DNA of 64,000 bases from assembly GCA_009777345.1 (NCBI GenBank), contig WRMB01000004.1, forward strand, positions 30,073 through 94,072. Direction: 5' to 3'. The position numbers and the translations under genes are program-made. The notes beneath the pieces were generated by a model that was not told the DNA's origin, searched no databases, and saw only the letters and a program-made list of their open reading frames with translations. This document shows, one piece after another, positions 1 to 9,183 of this stretch. This DNA is from Micrococcales bacterium. Lineage in GTDB: Bacteria > Actinomycetota > Actinomycetes > Actinomycetales > Cellulomonadaceae. The first letter of the stretch is position 1. Each line of letters opens with the position of its first letter.

Positions 1-1027
1 GGTCGCGGGCTGAGCCGACCGGGGGCAGCGGCCCGCCGAACCAGTCTTCGACCAGCGCCCGGGCGATGGAGGTACGACCGGGCGGGACGACGTCACCGGC
101 CGCCACCGCCGCGGCCAGCCCGACCCGGGTGAACCAGCGGGCGTCGGTCAGCTCGGTCCCGTCGGGACGCGGCGGAACCCCCTGGGCGCGGGCCCTGAAC
201 CCGAGCATCAGCGAGCCGGGGAACGGCCAGGGCTGGGACGCCACGTACTCGACCTCGGCGACGACGACACCGGTCTCCTCGGCGACCTCGCGCCGCACCG
301 CCGCCTCCGCCGGCTCCCCCGCCTCGACGAACCCGGCCAGCGTCGAGTACCGCCCCGGGCGCCAGGCCGCGGCGTGACCGAGCAGCAGACGGTCGTCCTC
401 GTCCACCACAGCCACGATCACCGACGGGTCGGTCCGCGGGTAGTGCTCGGAACCGTCGGCCCGGCACACCCGCGCCCAGCCCCCCGCCGTGGCGTCGGTC
501 GGCCCGCCGCAGCGCGGGCAGCGCGGATGCCGCCTGTGCCAGTGGTCCAGGGCGACCGCCGTCGTCGCCAGCCCCGCGTCCCGGGCCGACAGCACCGCCC
601 CCACCGCCCGCAACGACGTCCAGACCGCCCCAGGCGGGCCAGTCCCGTCCGCCGCCTGCTCCGACCGGGCATGGACCAGGACGTCCGACGACACCCCGAC
701 CAGCGGCGGCGCACCCGCCCCCGGCACCCGCAGGGCGAACCAGGCGGCACCGTCCCGCCCGAGGAACAGCCAGGCGCCGTCCCCCGCCGCACCCGCCAGC
801 GCCACCGCCGACACCGGATCCAGCACCGCCAGCGCGACGTCCGGCTCCACCTCGGCCCAAGGATCGACGTCCGGACCACCACCGGTCCCCGTCGTCAGCA
901 CACTCCCGTCCCGCACCAGCACCACCCGCGTCGCCGGGTCGGCCAGCGCCCCCGCCAACCACACCGCATCGGTCCGCAGCACCGCCGCACGGTCCACGAC
1001 CGCCCGTGCCAGGGGAAGCTCACTCAC
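1..1027 (-). CDS. nudC: NAD(+) diphosphatase NudC-like NUDIX hydrolase (C-terminus cut by window edge)
   Basis: Read from a GTG at 1027, the frame is open to the window edge. The protein has an N-terminal NudC-like domain, then a zinc ribbon (CPRCGG followed by a single further Cys in WARVCRAD), then a NUDIX domain containing GFVEAGEPAEAAVRREVAEE, the Nudix box with its REVAEE metal-binding helix. Downstream SQPWPFPGSLMLGF is the SQPWPFPxS signature that marks the NADH-pyrophosphatase subfamily. Members of this family hydrolyse NADH/NAD+ or remove NAD caps from RNA. The zinc ribbon looks incomplete compared with the four-Cys form. The gene is divergent from the phosphotransferase-like gene at 1106. 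Only the last few residues should be missing. Confidence 0.9.
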   Translation of the reverse strand, partial: MSELPLARAVVDRAAVLRTDAVWLAGALADPATRVVLVRDGSVLTTGTGGGPDVDPWAEVEPDVALAVLDPVSAVALAGAAGDGAWLFLGRDGAAWFALRVPGAGAPPLVGVSSDVLVHARSEQAADGTGPPGAVWTSLRAVGAVLSARDAGLATTAVALDHWHRRHPRCPRCGGPTDATAGGWARVCRADGSEHYPRTDPSVIVAVVDEDDRLLLGHAAAWRPGRYSTLAGFVEAGEPAEAAVRREVAEETGVVVAEVEYVASQPWPFPGSLMLGFRARAQGVPPRPDGTELTDARWFTRVGLAAAVAAGDVVPPGRTSIARALVEDWFGGPLPPVGSARD

Positions 1028-1105
1028 GCCTCGACCGTAGCCCAGAGGACAACGCACACCACCCACCCACAGCACGAGCAAGACCGCCCGCCGCAGCATA
1101 GCCTT

Positions 1106-2056
1106 ATGGGCATGCACCGCTCACCCGTAGCCCTCGCCGCCCTCGCGACGGTCGCCGTGCCTGGGCTCGACCCCTTCGACGCGACCGAGCTGCCGGACGA
1201 CGAGCACGACGCCGCCCTGGTGGTGGACTCCCAGCGCCGCCGCTGGGTGGTGCGGGCCCCGGTGGACGGGGCGTCGGGCGCGTCGCTGGAGCGTGAGACC
1301 GCCCTGCTGGAGGCGTTGACGGCGCAGGTCGCGGAGGGTCGGCTGCCGTTCCGGGTGCCCGCTCCGGTGGGCTTCGCCCCGCTGACGGACTCTGGTCGCG
1401 CCGTGGTCCACGAGCAGATCCCGGGCCAGACGGTCGACCTGGAGCGCCTGCCGCCCGGTCCGGGCCTGGCGACGAGCCTGGGGGCGGCGCTGGGCGCGCT
1501 GCACGAGCTGCCGGTGAGCGTGGTGGAGCGGCTGGGCCTGCCGACGTACGGCCCTGACGAGTACCGGCGGCGGCGCCAGGCCGAGGTGGACGAGGCGGCC
1601 CGGACCGGGCACGTGCCTGCCAGTCTGCTGGCCCGCTGGGAGGAGCGCCTGGAGGACGTGTCGTGGTGGCGGTTCCGGCCGACCGTGGTGCACGGCGACA
1701 TGGTGGCCGAACGGGTCCTGGTCTCGGGCGGTCCGGACGACGGTGCCGTCGTCGGTATCCTCGGCTGGGGTTCGGCTCATGTCGCCGATCCGGCTGACGA
1801 CCTGGCCTGGTTCATGGTGGCCGCTGCCGCGGAGACTGCCGCCTCGGTGCTGGAGGCCTACCTGCGGCGCCGGGCCGGGCTGTCCGACCCGCACCTGACC
1901 GACCGGGCGGCCCTGGCCGGCGAGCTGGCTGTGGCCCGCTGGCTGCTGTACGGGGTGAGCACCAGGAACGACGATATCGTCGCCGACGCGGTCGGCATGC
2001 TGACCGATCTGGAGGCCCAGATCCAGGTCGAGACGGCCCCCGCGGCGGTCGGCTGA
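1106..2056 (+). CDS. Aminoglycoside/macrolide phosphotransferase-fold protein with altered catalytic motifs
   Basis: A 316-residue protein from the ATG at 1106. The same frame is open far upstream, but that part is antisense to nudC and the recognisable fold begins near this ATG. It matches the APH/choline-kinase fold (PF01636): an N-lobe, then VVHGDMVAERVLV where the Brenner motif HGDxxxxNxxL should be, then GILGWGSAHVADPADDLAW where the metal-binding (I/L)D(W/F) should be. The catalytic HGD is kept, but the usual Asn is Arg and the usual Asp is Gly. In Actinobacteria, relatives often sit beside nudC and are named macrolide 2'-phosphotransferase. Resistance activity here is doubtful; a pseudokinase or a different substrate is possible. 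Confidence 0.75.
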   Translation: MGMHRSPVALAALATVAVPGLDPFDATELPDDEHDAALVVDSQRRRWVVRAPVDGASGASLERETALLEALTAQVAEGRLPFRVPAPVGFAPLTDSGRAVVHEQIPGQTVDLERLPPGPGLATSLGAALGALHELPVSVVERLGLPTYGPDEYRRRRQAEVDEAARTGHVPASLLARWEERLEDVSWWRFRPTVVHGDMVAERVLVSGGPDDGAVVGILGWGSAHVADPADDLAWFMVAAAAETAASVLEAYLRRRAGLSDPHLTDRAALAGELAVARWLLYGVSTRNDDIVADAVGMLTDLEAQIQVETAPAAVG

Positions 2057-2075
2057 GGTCAGTAGACGGCCTGGG

Positions 2076-2582
2076 TCAGTAGACGGCCCGGCGGTTGCCG
2101 TAGTGCTGGACGCCGCGCCGCCAGACCGGGACCGGCTCGAGCATGAGGTTGGTCTTGGCGAACTCTTCCAGCCGCCGGTAGGCGCTGTCGTCGAAGACGG
2201 CCCGCCGCCAGGAGATGAACAGTGCCGCCTTGGGCCAGATCAGCCTGATCCGTTCGCCCCACAGCTGTCCGGCCGATCCGGTGTCGATCCGTCTCAGCTC
2301 GACCATCTCGACGAGGATCTGGTACACCGCCAGCGCCCGGTTCATCCGGTGCCAGCTGGCCCGGTCGTGGTCCCACAGGTCCTGCACGTCGGCCTGGTCG
2401 GCCAGCTGGTACAGCAGGTGCCGCCCGGTCTCGGCGTCGACCGTGACCCACAGCCGGTACAGCATGAGCAGGGTCTCGTCCTTGCGGCTCTTGTTCGCCG
2501 ACGAGACCGTCGCGACCACGGCGACCACCGCCACGACGGCCACCGCCAGAGCACCCAGCGCGATCATGTCTGTGGTCCGCAT
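2076..2582 (-). CDS. Small membrane-anchored protein of unknown function
   Basis: 168 residues, starting at an ATG preceded by AGGAGA about 6 bases upstream. Residues 8-26 form one hydrophobic N-terminal helix (IALGALAVAVVAVVAVVATV). The rest is a soluble, alpha-helical, Trp/Arg-rich domain. It lies 32 bases downstream of the TrpB-like gene on the same strand, so co-transcription is likely. The 15-base sequence spanning its stop codon (GGTCAGTAGACGGCC on the plus strand) is duplicated with a 17-base period at 2057-2088. I recognise no family. Confidence 0.7.
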   Translation of the reverse strand: MRTTDMIALGALAVAVVAVVAVVATVSSANKSRKDETLLMLYRLWVTVDAETGRHLLYQLADQADVQDLWDHDRASWHRMNRALAVYQILVEMVELRRIDTGSAGQLWGERIRLIWPKAALFISWRRAVFDDSAYRRLEEFAKTNLMLEPVPVWRRGVQHYGNRRAVY

Positions 2583-2614
2583 GCTGTCTCTCCTGTCGTG
2601 GCGGTGGTGGCGGG

Positions 2615-3931
2615 TCAGCTGTCGGGCATCTGGCCCGACAGGTACTCGGTATAGGCCGGCAGGTCGAGCTGGCCCGAACCGGAGATCCCGATGACGATCA
2701 CCGGGCTGGTGCCGTCGGCGGTGGCCTGCTCGGCCTGGCGGATCGCACCGGCGATGGCGTGGTTGGACTCGGAGGCGGGCACGATGCCTTCCGCCCGGGC
2801 GAACAGCACCCCGGCGTCGAACGCCTCCAGCTGGCCGATGGCGACGGCGTCGAGCAGGCCCTCGTGCCTGCAGAACGAGACCAGGGGCGACATGCCGTGG
2901 TAGCGCAGCCCCCCGGCGTGCACCGGATCGGGCACGAACTCCGCGCCGAGGGTGTACATCTTCAGCAGCGGTGTCGTCCCGGCGGTGTCGCCGAAGTCGT
3001 ACCGGTACTCACCCTGGGTGAGCGACGGCGCTGCCTGGGGCTCGCAGGCCACGATCCTCACGTCCTGCCGACCGGCGAGGTTCTCCCGGATGACGGGGAA
3101 CGCGATACCCGCCAGGTTGGAGCCGCCGCCGGCGCAGGCGAACAGGTAGTCGATCTTCTCCTCGCCGAACAGCACCAGCTGCTTGAGCATCTCCTGGCCG
3201 ATGACCGTCTGGTGCAGCGCGACGTGGTTGAGCACCGATCCCAGCGAGTACGACGCTCCCGGGTCTTTCACGGCGGCTTCGACGGCCTCGGAGATAGCCA
3301 TGCCCAGCGACCCGGGCGTGTCCGGGAACTTCTCGCGCAGCGCCCGGCCGGCCTCGGTCAGACCGGACGGCGAGGCGTAGCAGGCCGCACCGAAGGTCTC
3401 CATGAGGACGTGCCGGTACGGCTTGCTCTCGTAGGTGCTGCGCACCTGCCAGACGTCGCAGGTCAGGCCGTAGATCTGGGCGGCGAACGCCAGCGCGGAG
3501 CCCCACTGCCCGGCCCCGGTCTCGGTGGTCAGCCGGGTCCGCCCGTCCAGCTTGTTGAAATAGGCCTGCGGGATGGCCGAGTTCGTCTTGTGCGAGCCCA
3601 CCGGCGACGCACCTTCGTACTTGTAGTAGATCCGGGCCGTCGTGCCCAGGGCCTGCTCCAGGCGGCGGGCCCGGTAGCACGGGGACGGCCGCCACAGCCG
3701 GTAGATCTCGCGGACGTCCGGCGGTATCTCGACCCAGCGTTCGGTCGTCGCCTCCTGCTCGATGATGGCCATCGGGAACAGCGGCAGCAGGTCGGCGGGT
3801 ACCAGAGGTTCACGGGTCGCGGGGTGCAGGTGCGGCGGAGGCGGGCTCGGCAGGTCGGCGACGATGTTGTACCAGTGCGTCGGAATCTCGTCGTCGCTGA
3901 GCAGGGCCTTGATCATGGGCGCATCGGTCAC
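2615..3931 (-). CDS. trpB2: TrpB2-type tryptophan synthase beta-like PLP enzyme
   Basis: 438 residues. The length and the N-terminal block (HWYNIVADLP) are typical of TrpB2, which is longer than the TrpB1 partner of TrpA. The PLP lysine is K115 in GSHKTNSA, and the phosphate loop is CAGGGSNLAG. Catalysed reaction: condensation of indole and serine to tryptophan in the cytoplasm. TrpB2 enzymes bind TrpA weakly or not at all and are proposed to salvage indole. No other trp gene is nearby, which fits a stand-alone role. The start used is the GTG at 3931; an in-frame ATG at 3916 is the alternative, and neither has a strong ribosome-binding site. Confidence 0.93.
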   Translation of the reverse strand: MTDAPMIKALLSDDEIPTHWYNIVADLPSPPPPHLHPATREPLVPADLLPLFPMAIIEQEATTERWVEIPPDVREIYRLWRPSPCYRARRLEQALGTTARIYYKYEGASPVGSHKTNSAIPQAYFNKLDGRTRLTTETGAGQWGSALAFAAQIYGLTCDVWQVRSTYESKPYRHVLMETFGAACYASPSGLTEAGRALREKFPDTPGSLGMAISEAVEAAVKDPGASYSLGSVLNHVALHQTVIGQEMLKQLVLFGEEKIDYLFACAGGGSNLAGIAFPVIRENLAGRQDVRIVACEPQAAPSLTQGEYRYDFGDTAGTTPLLKMYTLGAEFVPDPVHAGGLRYHGMSPLVSFCRHEGLLDAVAIGQLEAFDAGVLFARAEGIVPASESNHAIAGAIRQAEQATADGTSPVIVIGISGSGQLDLPAYTEYLSGQMPDS

Positions 3932-4034
3932 AGACCGAACTCTAGCCAGCCGGAGCGGGCCGTGGGGACGCTTCGGCCGACCGAAGTGCTCCCGACCGGC
4001 AGGTACCGGTGATCACGGTGCGTTGACGGTCTCT

Positions 4035-4060
4035 CGCCGCCCGGGGGCAGCCCGGCGGCG
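4035..4060 (-). terminator. GC-rich hairpin after the chemoreceptor gene
   Basis: CGCCGCCCGGG / CCCGGCGGCG with a 5-base loop and one bulged base, in the gap between trpB2 and the 3' end of the chemoreceptor gene. Position fits a terminator for the minus-strand chemoreceptor gene. There is no clear U-tract. Confidence 0.5.
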
Positions 4061-4114
4061 GCGAACCCGCGAGGGTGGGCGCCGTCGGACCTTCCGGTGA
4101 CCAGCCTGACCTGG

Positions 4115-5692
4115 TCAGACGGTGAACGTGCTCAGGTCGTCGGCGGCCTGGGTGGTGCTCTGGGTGATGGCTGCCGACCCGGAGGCGACCTCCTCCGCGG
4201 ACCTGGTGGAAGACGCGGAGATGCTCGCCACGGTGGTGATGTTCTCCGCGATCTGGGAGGCGCCGGTGGCCGCCTCGGCCACGTTGCGGGACATCTCCGA
4301 GGTGGTCACGGTCTGCTCCTCCACCGCCGCGGCGATGGTCGCCGAGTAGTCGTTGATCTGATCGATGATGGCCGAGATCTGCCCGATGGCCTCGACCGCA
4401 CCGCCGGTGTCGGACTGGATGGCCTCGATCCGCCGGGCGATGTCCTCGGTCGCCTTGGCGGTCTCCTGCGCCAGGTCCTTGACCTCGCCGGCCACCACCG
4501 CGAACCCCTTGCCCGCGTCCCCGGCCCGGGCCGCCTCGATCGTCGCGTTCAGCGCCAGCAGGTTGGTCTGCTCGGCGATCGACGTGATCGTCTTGACCAC
4601 CGCACCGATCTCCTGGGACGACACCCCCAGACGGGCCACCTGCTCGTTCGTCGCCGCCGCCACCACCGTGGCCTCCGCGGCGACCTTGGCCGCCGACGAC
4701 GCGTTCCCGGCGATCTCCGCGATCGACGAACCCATCTCCTCGGCCCCGGCAGCCACCGTCGCCACGTTCCGCGACACCTGCTCGGCCGCCGCCGCCACGA
4801 CACCGGCCTGCGCCGACGCCTCGTCCGACTCCCTGGCCACGCCCGAGGCCTTCTCCGCCAGCTGCGTCGCCGTCGAGGCCGACGAGAGAGCGACGTCCTT
4901 GACGCCGCGCAGCGTCCCGGACAGGGAGGTCACACCCTCGCTGTAGGCCTGCGCCATGGCACCGATCTCGTCGCGGTAGCGCACCTTCGGGTGGACCGTC
5001 AGATCGCCCTTGGCCAGCGCCCTCGCCGCGGCGACCACGGTGGCCACCGACCCGGTGAGCACCCGCAGGACCACGAAGCACAGGGCGACGGCCACCAGCG
5101 ACCCCAGCCCGGCGACCAGCCACAGCGTGAGGATGCTCTGCCGGGTCAGGTCCGTACCTTTGTCGTTGAGGACCGCGGCCTGCGCCTCCTGCGCGTCGGC
5201 CTCGGCGGACAGGTGGGCCTGCACCCCGGCTCCGGCTTCGCGAACCGCGTGGTCCACCAGCTCGGCGGCCATGACATGGTCACCGGCGCGCAGCACCGGG
5301 ACGACCTGCTGCTGGAAGAGCGTGAAGTAGTTCTTGAACTCCGCCTGGAGCTCGGCGAACCCGGCCGCCGAGCTGGCGTGCGGTTCGTACTCCTCCAGCG
5401 CGTCGTCGACGAGCGCCTGGTACTCAGCCATCCGCGAGACCACGTCATCCACCTCGCCAGGCTCCAGACGGGTCGAGCCTTGCGCCGTCGCACGGACGTT
5501 CGCGAGTTCGAGGGCCATGTCGTTGAGCGAGACCAGCGGCACCAGCGTCTCCTCGTACATCTCCTGCTGCTCGTCCGAGAGATCGCCCATCGCCTGGGCA
5601 GCGACGACGGTGATGGCCATCGCGACCACCAGCATCAGGCCTATCAAGGACATCAGCTTGACCATCAGAGGTCGGTCCATGAACCAGTGCAC
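4115..5692 (-). CDS. Methyl-accepting chemotaxis protein
   Basis: 525 residues from a GTG at 5692, chosen because GGGAG lies 6 bases upstream; an ATG four codons on (5680) is the alternative. Order: TM1 near residues 10-30, an extracytoplasmic helical-bundle sensor of about 150 residues, TM2 ([19 protein letters not shown]), a HAMP domain ([10 protein letters not shown]), then a long coiled-coil signalling domain. The hairpin tip reads [20 protein letters not shown], followed by [15 protein letters not shown], the conserved CheA/CheW-binding tip. It transmits ligand binding to CheA. No che or flagellar gene is in the window. It lies just downstream of the nrf cluster on the same strand, separated by about 240 bases, so regulation in common is possible but unproven. 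Confidence 0.93.
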   Translation of the reverse strand: MHWFMDRPLMVKLMSLIGLMLVVAMAITVVAAQAMGDLSDEQQEMYEETLVPLVSLNDMALELANVRATAQGSTRLEPGEVDDVVSRMAEYQALVDDALEEYEPHASSAAGFAELQAEFKNYFTLFQQQVVPVLRAGDHVMAAELVDHAVREAGAGVQAHLSAEADAQEAQAAVLNDKGTDLTRQSILTLWLVAGLGSLVAVALCFVVLRVLTGSVATVVAAARALAKGDLTVHPKVRYRDEIGAMAQAYSEGVTSLSGTLRGVKDVALSSASTATQLAEKASGVARESDEASAQAGVVAAAAEQVSRNVATVAAGAEEMGSSIAEIAGNASSAAKVAAEATVVAAATNEQVARLGVSSQEIGAVVKTITSIAEQTNLLALNATIEAARAGDAGKGFAVVAGEVKDLAQETAKATEDIARRIEAIQSDTGGAVEAIGQISAIIDQINDYSATIAAAVEEQTVTTSEMSRNVAEAATGASQIAENITTVASISASSTRSAEEVASGSAAITQSTTQAADDLSTFTV

Positions 5693-5928
5693 GTTTGTCT
5701 CCCAACGTGTTGTAGACCGGCGATCGGTCCTTAACCGTCTCATCGGACAACCCCGACCAGGAGATGAGCACAACGACTTCCCCGATCGTCTACCGGTGTG
5801 AGGCAGCCGGACCGGCTCACCGGCCCCTGCCCTGCCCGTCCCGAGACGCCCGGACGTGCGGGGATGCGCCAGGGTACCTGGCAGCCGACGGACACCTCAG
5901 CCCTGAGAACCAGGGGTGCCGCGCACGG
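5693..5928. other. Intergenic region between nrfA2 and the chemoreceptor gene
   Basis: No coding signal was seen. It contains the palindrome GCCAGGGTACCTGGC at 5868-5882, about 45 bases after the nrfA2 stop on the minus strand. This could be a weak terminator for the nrf operon or an operator for the chemoreceptor gene. Confidence 0.35.
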
Positions 5929-7539
5929 CTAGCCGGAGGCCGCGCCCGCGCCCAGCTGGTCGAGCGTCGTGACCGCGCTCAGCTCGGCGAGCGGGACGAG
6001 CTGGGCCTGGGGAACCCCGAGCAGCGCCAGCTCACCGTTGCGCACGGCCTCCGCCGACTGGCCGAGGATCCGCTCGAAGTAGGCCGGTGCGTGGAACCCG
6101 TACGAGTTCGCCGAGTACGCGTAGTCCAGGTAGTAGCTGGCCAGGCCCTGGTACTGCCGCGCCAGCCCGATCCGCGGGTCGTTCTCGGGCATCCCGCCGT
6201 CGACCGCGGCCCCGATGGACTCGACCAGCCCGACGACCCCGGCCAGCGTGGTGTCACGGTTCTCGACGAACATGCCCTGGATCGTGGTCACCCGCAGCTC
6301 GAGCTGGGCCGTCGAACCGGTGTGGCACATCCCGCACGAGGCGGTGACCTCGGCCATCGGGGAGGCGATGCGGTGGTTGGAGACCTTCCGGCCGTCGCGA
6401 CGGACGTAGTTCATGTGGCAGTCCGCACAGGTCACACCGATCTCGGCGTGTATACCCTGCGACCATGCCTCGTACTCGGGGTGCTGGGCCTTGAGGGTCT
6501 TGGCGCCCGAGATCCCGTTCGTATAGTCCGTGAAGCCCGTGGTCACCTTGCCGTCAGCCCCGGTGATCTCGACAGCAGCGTAGTAGTCCCACGTGCCGTT
6601 GATATCGGTCCCGTTGTGCCACGGATAGGTCAAGGTCCTCTCAGGGCCCTTGAAGTAGTACTCGACATGGCACTGGGCGCAGACCAGGGAACGCATCTCC
6701 TGGTGGGTCGCGTCCTGGTTTACGTCGTAGCCCTCGATACCCTCCGAGGCCTTCAGCACCCTCATACCCTCGACCAGCGCCGGACGGGTGATCCGCAGCG
6801 CCCTCGTCTCCGGGTCGTGGCAGTCGATGCACGCTATGGGGGTCATAGCGTCGCCGTGCTCGATCTGCAGCTCGGTGTACGGCGTCTGGTTCATCGCGGC
6901 CCAGCCTGCCGCGTTGAGGCCCGTGCCCTTGTCGGCACCGTCGCCCAGGGCGTCCACGATCGGGACGATCGAGCTGTGGCAGTTGGCACAGCTGCCAGGC
7001 TGCGGGCTGGGACCGTCGGCCAGGGCCAGGACGCGCAGCGTCTGCTGCTGGTCGGTCAGCATCCACTCGTGGCCGCGCACGTGGCGGTAGTCCTTGGAGA
7101 AGGCGTACCCGGCGAACAAGGTCTTCAGCCGCGGGTCCTCGACCAGCTTCGACGGCGCGACCGTGTCCCGCTCGTCGGGATACGTCACCGCTGCCGGTGC
7201 CGGTGCGGCAGGGGCGACCGCTGGTGTCGTGGTGCGCTCTTCCTGTGTGGACGGTTGCCACGCCGAGACGTGCCTGGTCGGCGTGATCTCCGCCGTCAGC
7301 TGGTACCGCTCGTACTGGTAGGGGTAGTACTGGCCCCAGTCGGCCGGGCTGTACGAGGTCGCGTCGAGATCGACGACCCGTTCACCCGTCCCCGCGGGCT
7401 CACGGTCACCCATGCCGTTGGTGATGACGACGAACGCCAGGCCGACGGTGGCAGCGGCAGCGACGGCGGCGACGAGGACGAACGGCCAGATACGCCGCCT
7501 CGGGGCGGCCGGACCCGGTGCTTCGTCGGTCTCGCTCAC
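5929..7539 (-). CDS. nrfA: Ammonia-forming cytochrome c nitrite reductase, second copy
   Basis: 536 residues from a GTG with AAGGAGAT upstream. A signal-anchor helix at 17-39 puts the enzyme outside the membrane. Five heme motifs are present: CANCH (184-188), CIDCH (237-241), CAQCH (287-291), CADCH (371-375) and CGMCH (402-406). NrfA landmarks are VEYYF after heme 3 (active-site Tyr), QHPEYE (catalytic His 353) and KVSNHRIASP (axial His). The active-site heme has CxxCH instead of the classic CxxCK, as in a known CxxCH clade. Reaction: six-electron reduction of nitrite to ammonium, with electrons from NrfH. It is last in the nrf/maturation cluster and clearly paralogous to the copy at 12459-14123, including its leader. 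Confidence 0.93.
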   Translation of the reverse strand: MSETDEAPGPAAPRRRIWPFVLVAAVAAAATVGLAFVVITNGMGDREPAGTGERVVDLDATSYSPADWGQYYPYQYERYQLTAEITPTRHVSAWQPSTQEERTTTPAVAPAAPAPAAVTYPDERDTVAPSKLVEDPRLKTLFAGYAFSKDYRHVRGHEWMLTDQQQTLRVLALADGPSPQPGSCANCHSSIVPIVDALGDGADKGTGLNAAGWAAMNQTPYTELQIEHGDAMTPIACIDCHDPETRALRITRPALVEGMRVLKASEGIEGYDVNQDATHQEMRSLVCAQCHVEYYFKGPERTLTYPWHNGTDINGTWDYYAAVEITGADGKVTTGFTDYTNGISGAKTLKAQHPEYEAWSQGIHAEIGVTCADCHMNYVRRDGRKVSNHRIASPMAEVTASCGMCHTGSTAQLELRVTTIQGMFVENRDTTLAGVVGLVESIGAAVDGGMPENDPRIGLARQYQGLASYYLDYAYSANSYGFHAPAYFERILGQSAEAVRNGELALLGVPQAQLVPLAELSAVTTLDQLGAGAASG

Positions 7540-7652
7540 AGCGATCTCCTTTTTCTGGCTATCGTAGCCGACACCGATATTGCACCCGAAACCCGTCTCA
7601 CCGGGCAGCAGGTGAACATGAGACAGCCCTTCTCAGGTCGGGGGCGGAAGCG

Positions 7653-8267
7653 TCACCGGGCCGACAGCTCGTCCAGCCGCGCGTCGGCGGTCGCCCGGTC
7701 GACGCCGCCCACGTCGATGCGGCGCACGATCCCGTCGGCGTCGACCAGGACGTGGCGGGGCAGCGCCCGCGCCCGGTAGGTCGAACCCAGCCTGGTGTCC
7801 GGGTCGGCGATCTGCTGGTAGGTCAGGCCTGCCTCCTCGGCATAGCCGGACACGGTCTTGGTGCCCTCCCCCACGTAGACCGCGACGATCACCACGTCGT
7901 CGCGGGCCTCGTGCACCGCCTGGACGTCCGGGGCCTCGGCCCGGCAGTTGGCGCACCAGGTGGCACCGAACAGCAACCACACCGGCCGCCCCCGCAGGTC
8001 TTCGAGGCTGATCTGCTGGCCGTCGACCGTCTTCGCGGTGAACCCGGGGGCGGGCTGGCCGATCTCGACCGGATCGGCGTCGAACGCCAGCTCGACCGAC
8101 GAGACACCGTCGTCCCCGCGCAGCACCCCGACCAGCCACACCCCGCCCAGCACCACCAGCGCCGTGACGGCCAGCACCAGCACGCTGCCCAGCGGGGAGT
8201 CGCGCAGCCGCCGGTGCCACGGCACACCCTCGGGCGCCACATCCTCGGACCGCGCGTCCTCAGACAT
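7653..8267 (-). CDS. TlpA/ResA-like membrane-anchored thiol-disulfide oxidoreductase
   Basis: 204 residues. One TM helix (LGSVLVLAVTALVVLGGVWLVGV, about residues 26-48) anchors an outward-facing thioredoxin-fold domain. The redox motif is WCANC, and the cis-Pro is in ALPRHVLVD. In System II cytochrome maturation, ResA reduces the CxxCH cysteines of apocytochromes before heme attachment, with reducing power from CcdA. Both partners are in this cluster. The start overlaps the end of ccsB by 8 bases, so the two are translationally coupled. Position between ccsB and nrfA2 supports a role in maturing these NrfA proteins. Confidence 0.9.
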   Translation of the reverse strand: MSEDARSEDVAPEGVPWHRRLRDSPLGSVLVLAVTALVVLGGVWLVGVLRGDDGVSSVELAFDADPVEIGQPAPGFTAKTVDGQQISLEDLRGRPVWLLFGATWCANCRAEAPDVQAVHEARDDVVIVAVYVGEGTKTVSGYAEEAGLTYQQIADPDTRLGSTYRARALPRHVLVDADGIVRRIDVGGVDRATADARLDELSAR

Positions 8268-9183
8268 AGGCGTGCTGCCCCCCGAGGAAGTAGCTGGAGA
8301 AGTACGCGAAGATGATGAGGCCGAACCCGATGATCAGCATCACCGCCGACCCCTTGCCCTGCCAGCCCCGGGACACCCGGGCGTGCAGGTAAGCACCGTA
8401 GAACAGCCACGTGACCAGGGCGGCAGTCTCCTTCGGGTCCCAGGCCCAGTACCGGCTCCAGGAGATCTGCCCCCACAGCGCACCGACCAGGATCATGACG
8501 GTGAGGGTCGGGAAGGTGACCGACGCGGCCTTGTAGCCCAGCTCGTCGAGCCGCTCGCGGTCGACCCTCAGCCACTTCGGGTCCCACAGGTAGGCCACGG
8601 CGGCACCGAACGAGACCGCAGCGGCACCGTACGAGATAACCGCAAACCCGACGTGGAGCGTCAGCAGCAAGGAGTGCTGCAGCGGGTCCGGCAGCTCCCT
8701 GATAGCAGAGCCCTGTCCCAGCGAATACACCAGCGCCCCGGCCACGACCGGCAGGACCGCGAAGGACACCACCCGGAGCCTGAACCGCCACTCGGCCACC
8801 AGGTAAGCCGCCAGCATGCCCCAGGCGAACGCCATCGAGAACTCGTGACCGTTCGAGAACGGCCCGTGGCCGACTTTGACCCAACGCACCACCAGATAGA
8901 CCGTGACCGCGATCAGGGCGATGACGACGAACCCGGTGGCGTAGGTGTCGAGACCGCCGGACCGGCGCGTCGACGTGCCGGTCGCCTCCTTGCCCGCGTC
9001 GTCGGTCTTGGTCTCGTCGGCGTCGGCGTCGGCGCCGGTCCGCACCAGGACCTTGCGTCGCGCCACGGCGTTGACCCGTTGCTGGCTGGACAGCAGAGCG
9101 ATATTGGCTACCAGGCCGAGCACGACGAACACGATCGCTGTGACCAACGTCACGTTGGCAATGCCCGAAATGTCTTCAGTCAT
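8260..9183 (-). CDS. ccsB: Cytochrome c biogenesis protein CcsB/CcsA (ResC), heme handling
   Basis: 307 residues, multi-TM. The tryptophan-rich WWD segment WGQISWSRYWAWDPKET is the periplasmic heme-presenting loop of the CcmC/CcmF/CcsA family. Conserved His residues lie on both sides (SLLLTLHVGF before it; LFYGAYLHAR after it). With ResB it forms the System II synthetase that exports heme and attaches it to CxxCH motifs. A charged, disordered segment (DADADETKTDD) sits between TM1 and TM2. Start and stop overlap resB (8 bases) and tlpA (8 bases), so the three are coupled. Confidence 0.95.
   Translation of the reverse strand: MTEDISGIANVTLVTAIVFVVLGLVANIALLSSQQRVNAVARRKVLVRTGADADADETKTDDAGKEATGTSTRRSGGLDTYATGFVVIALIAVTVYLVVRWVKVGHGPFSNGHEFSMAFAWGMLAAYLVAEWRFRLRVVSFAVLPVVAGALVYSLGQGSAIRELPDPLQHSLLLTLHVGFAVISYGAAAVSFGAAVAYLWDPKWLRVDRERLDELGYKAASVTFPTLTVMILVGALWGQISWSRYWAWDPKETAALVTWLFYGAYLHARVSRGWQGKGSAVMLIIGFGLIIFAYFSSYFLGGQHAYV

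Noticed and set aside
374..1102. Plus-strand open frame running into the phosphotransferase gene
   Set aside because: It is antisense to nudC, whose minus-strand translation has clear zinc-ribbon and NUDIX motifs; only the part from 1106 is real.
2057..2088. Transposon target-site duplication at the 17-base-period repeat
   Set aside because: No element lies between the two copies; simple local slippage is enough.
4097..5734. Long plus-strand open frame opposite the chemoreceptor gene
   Set aside because: Arg/His/Gly-rich composition typical of antisense reading in GC-rich DNA; the minus strand encodes a full MCP.
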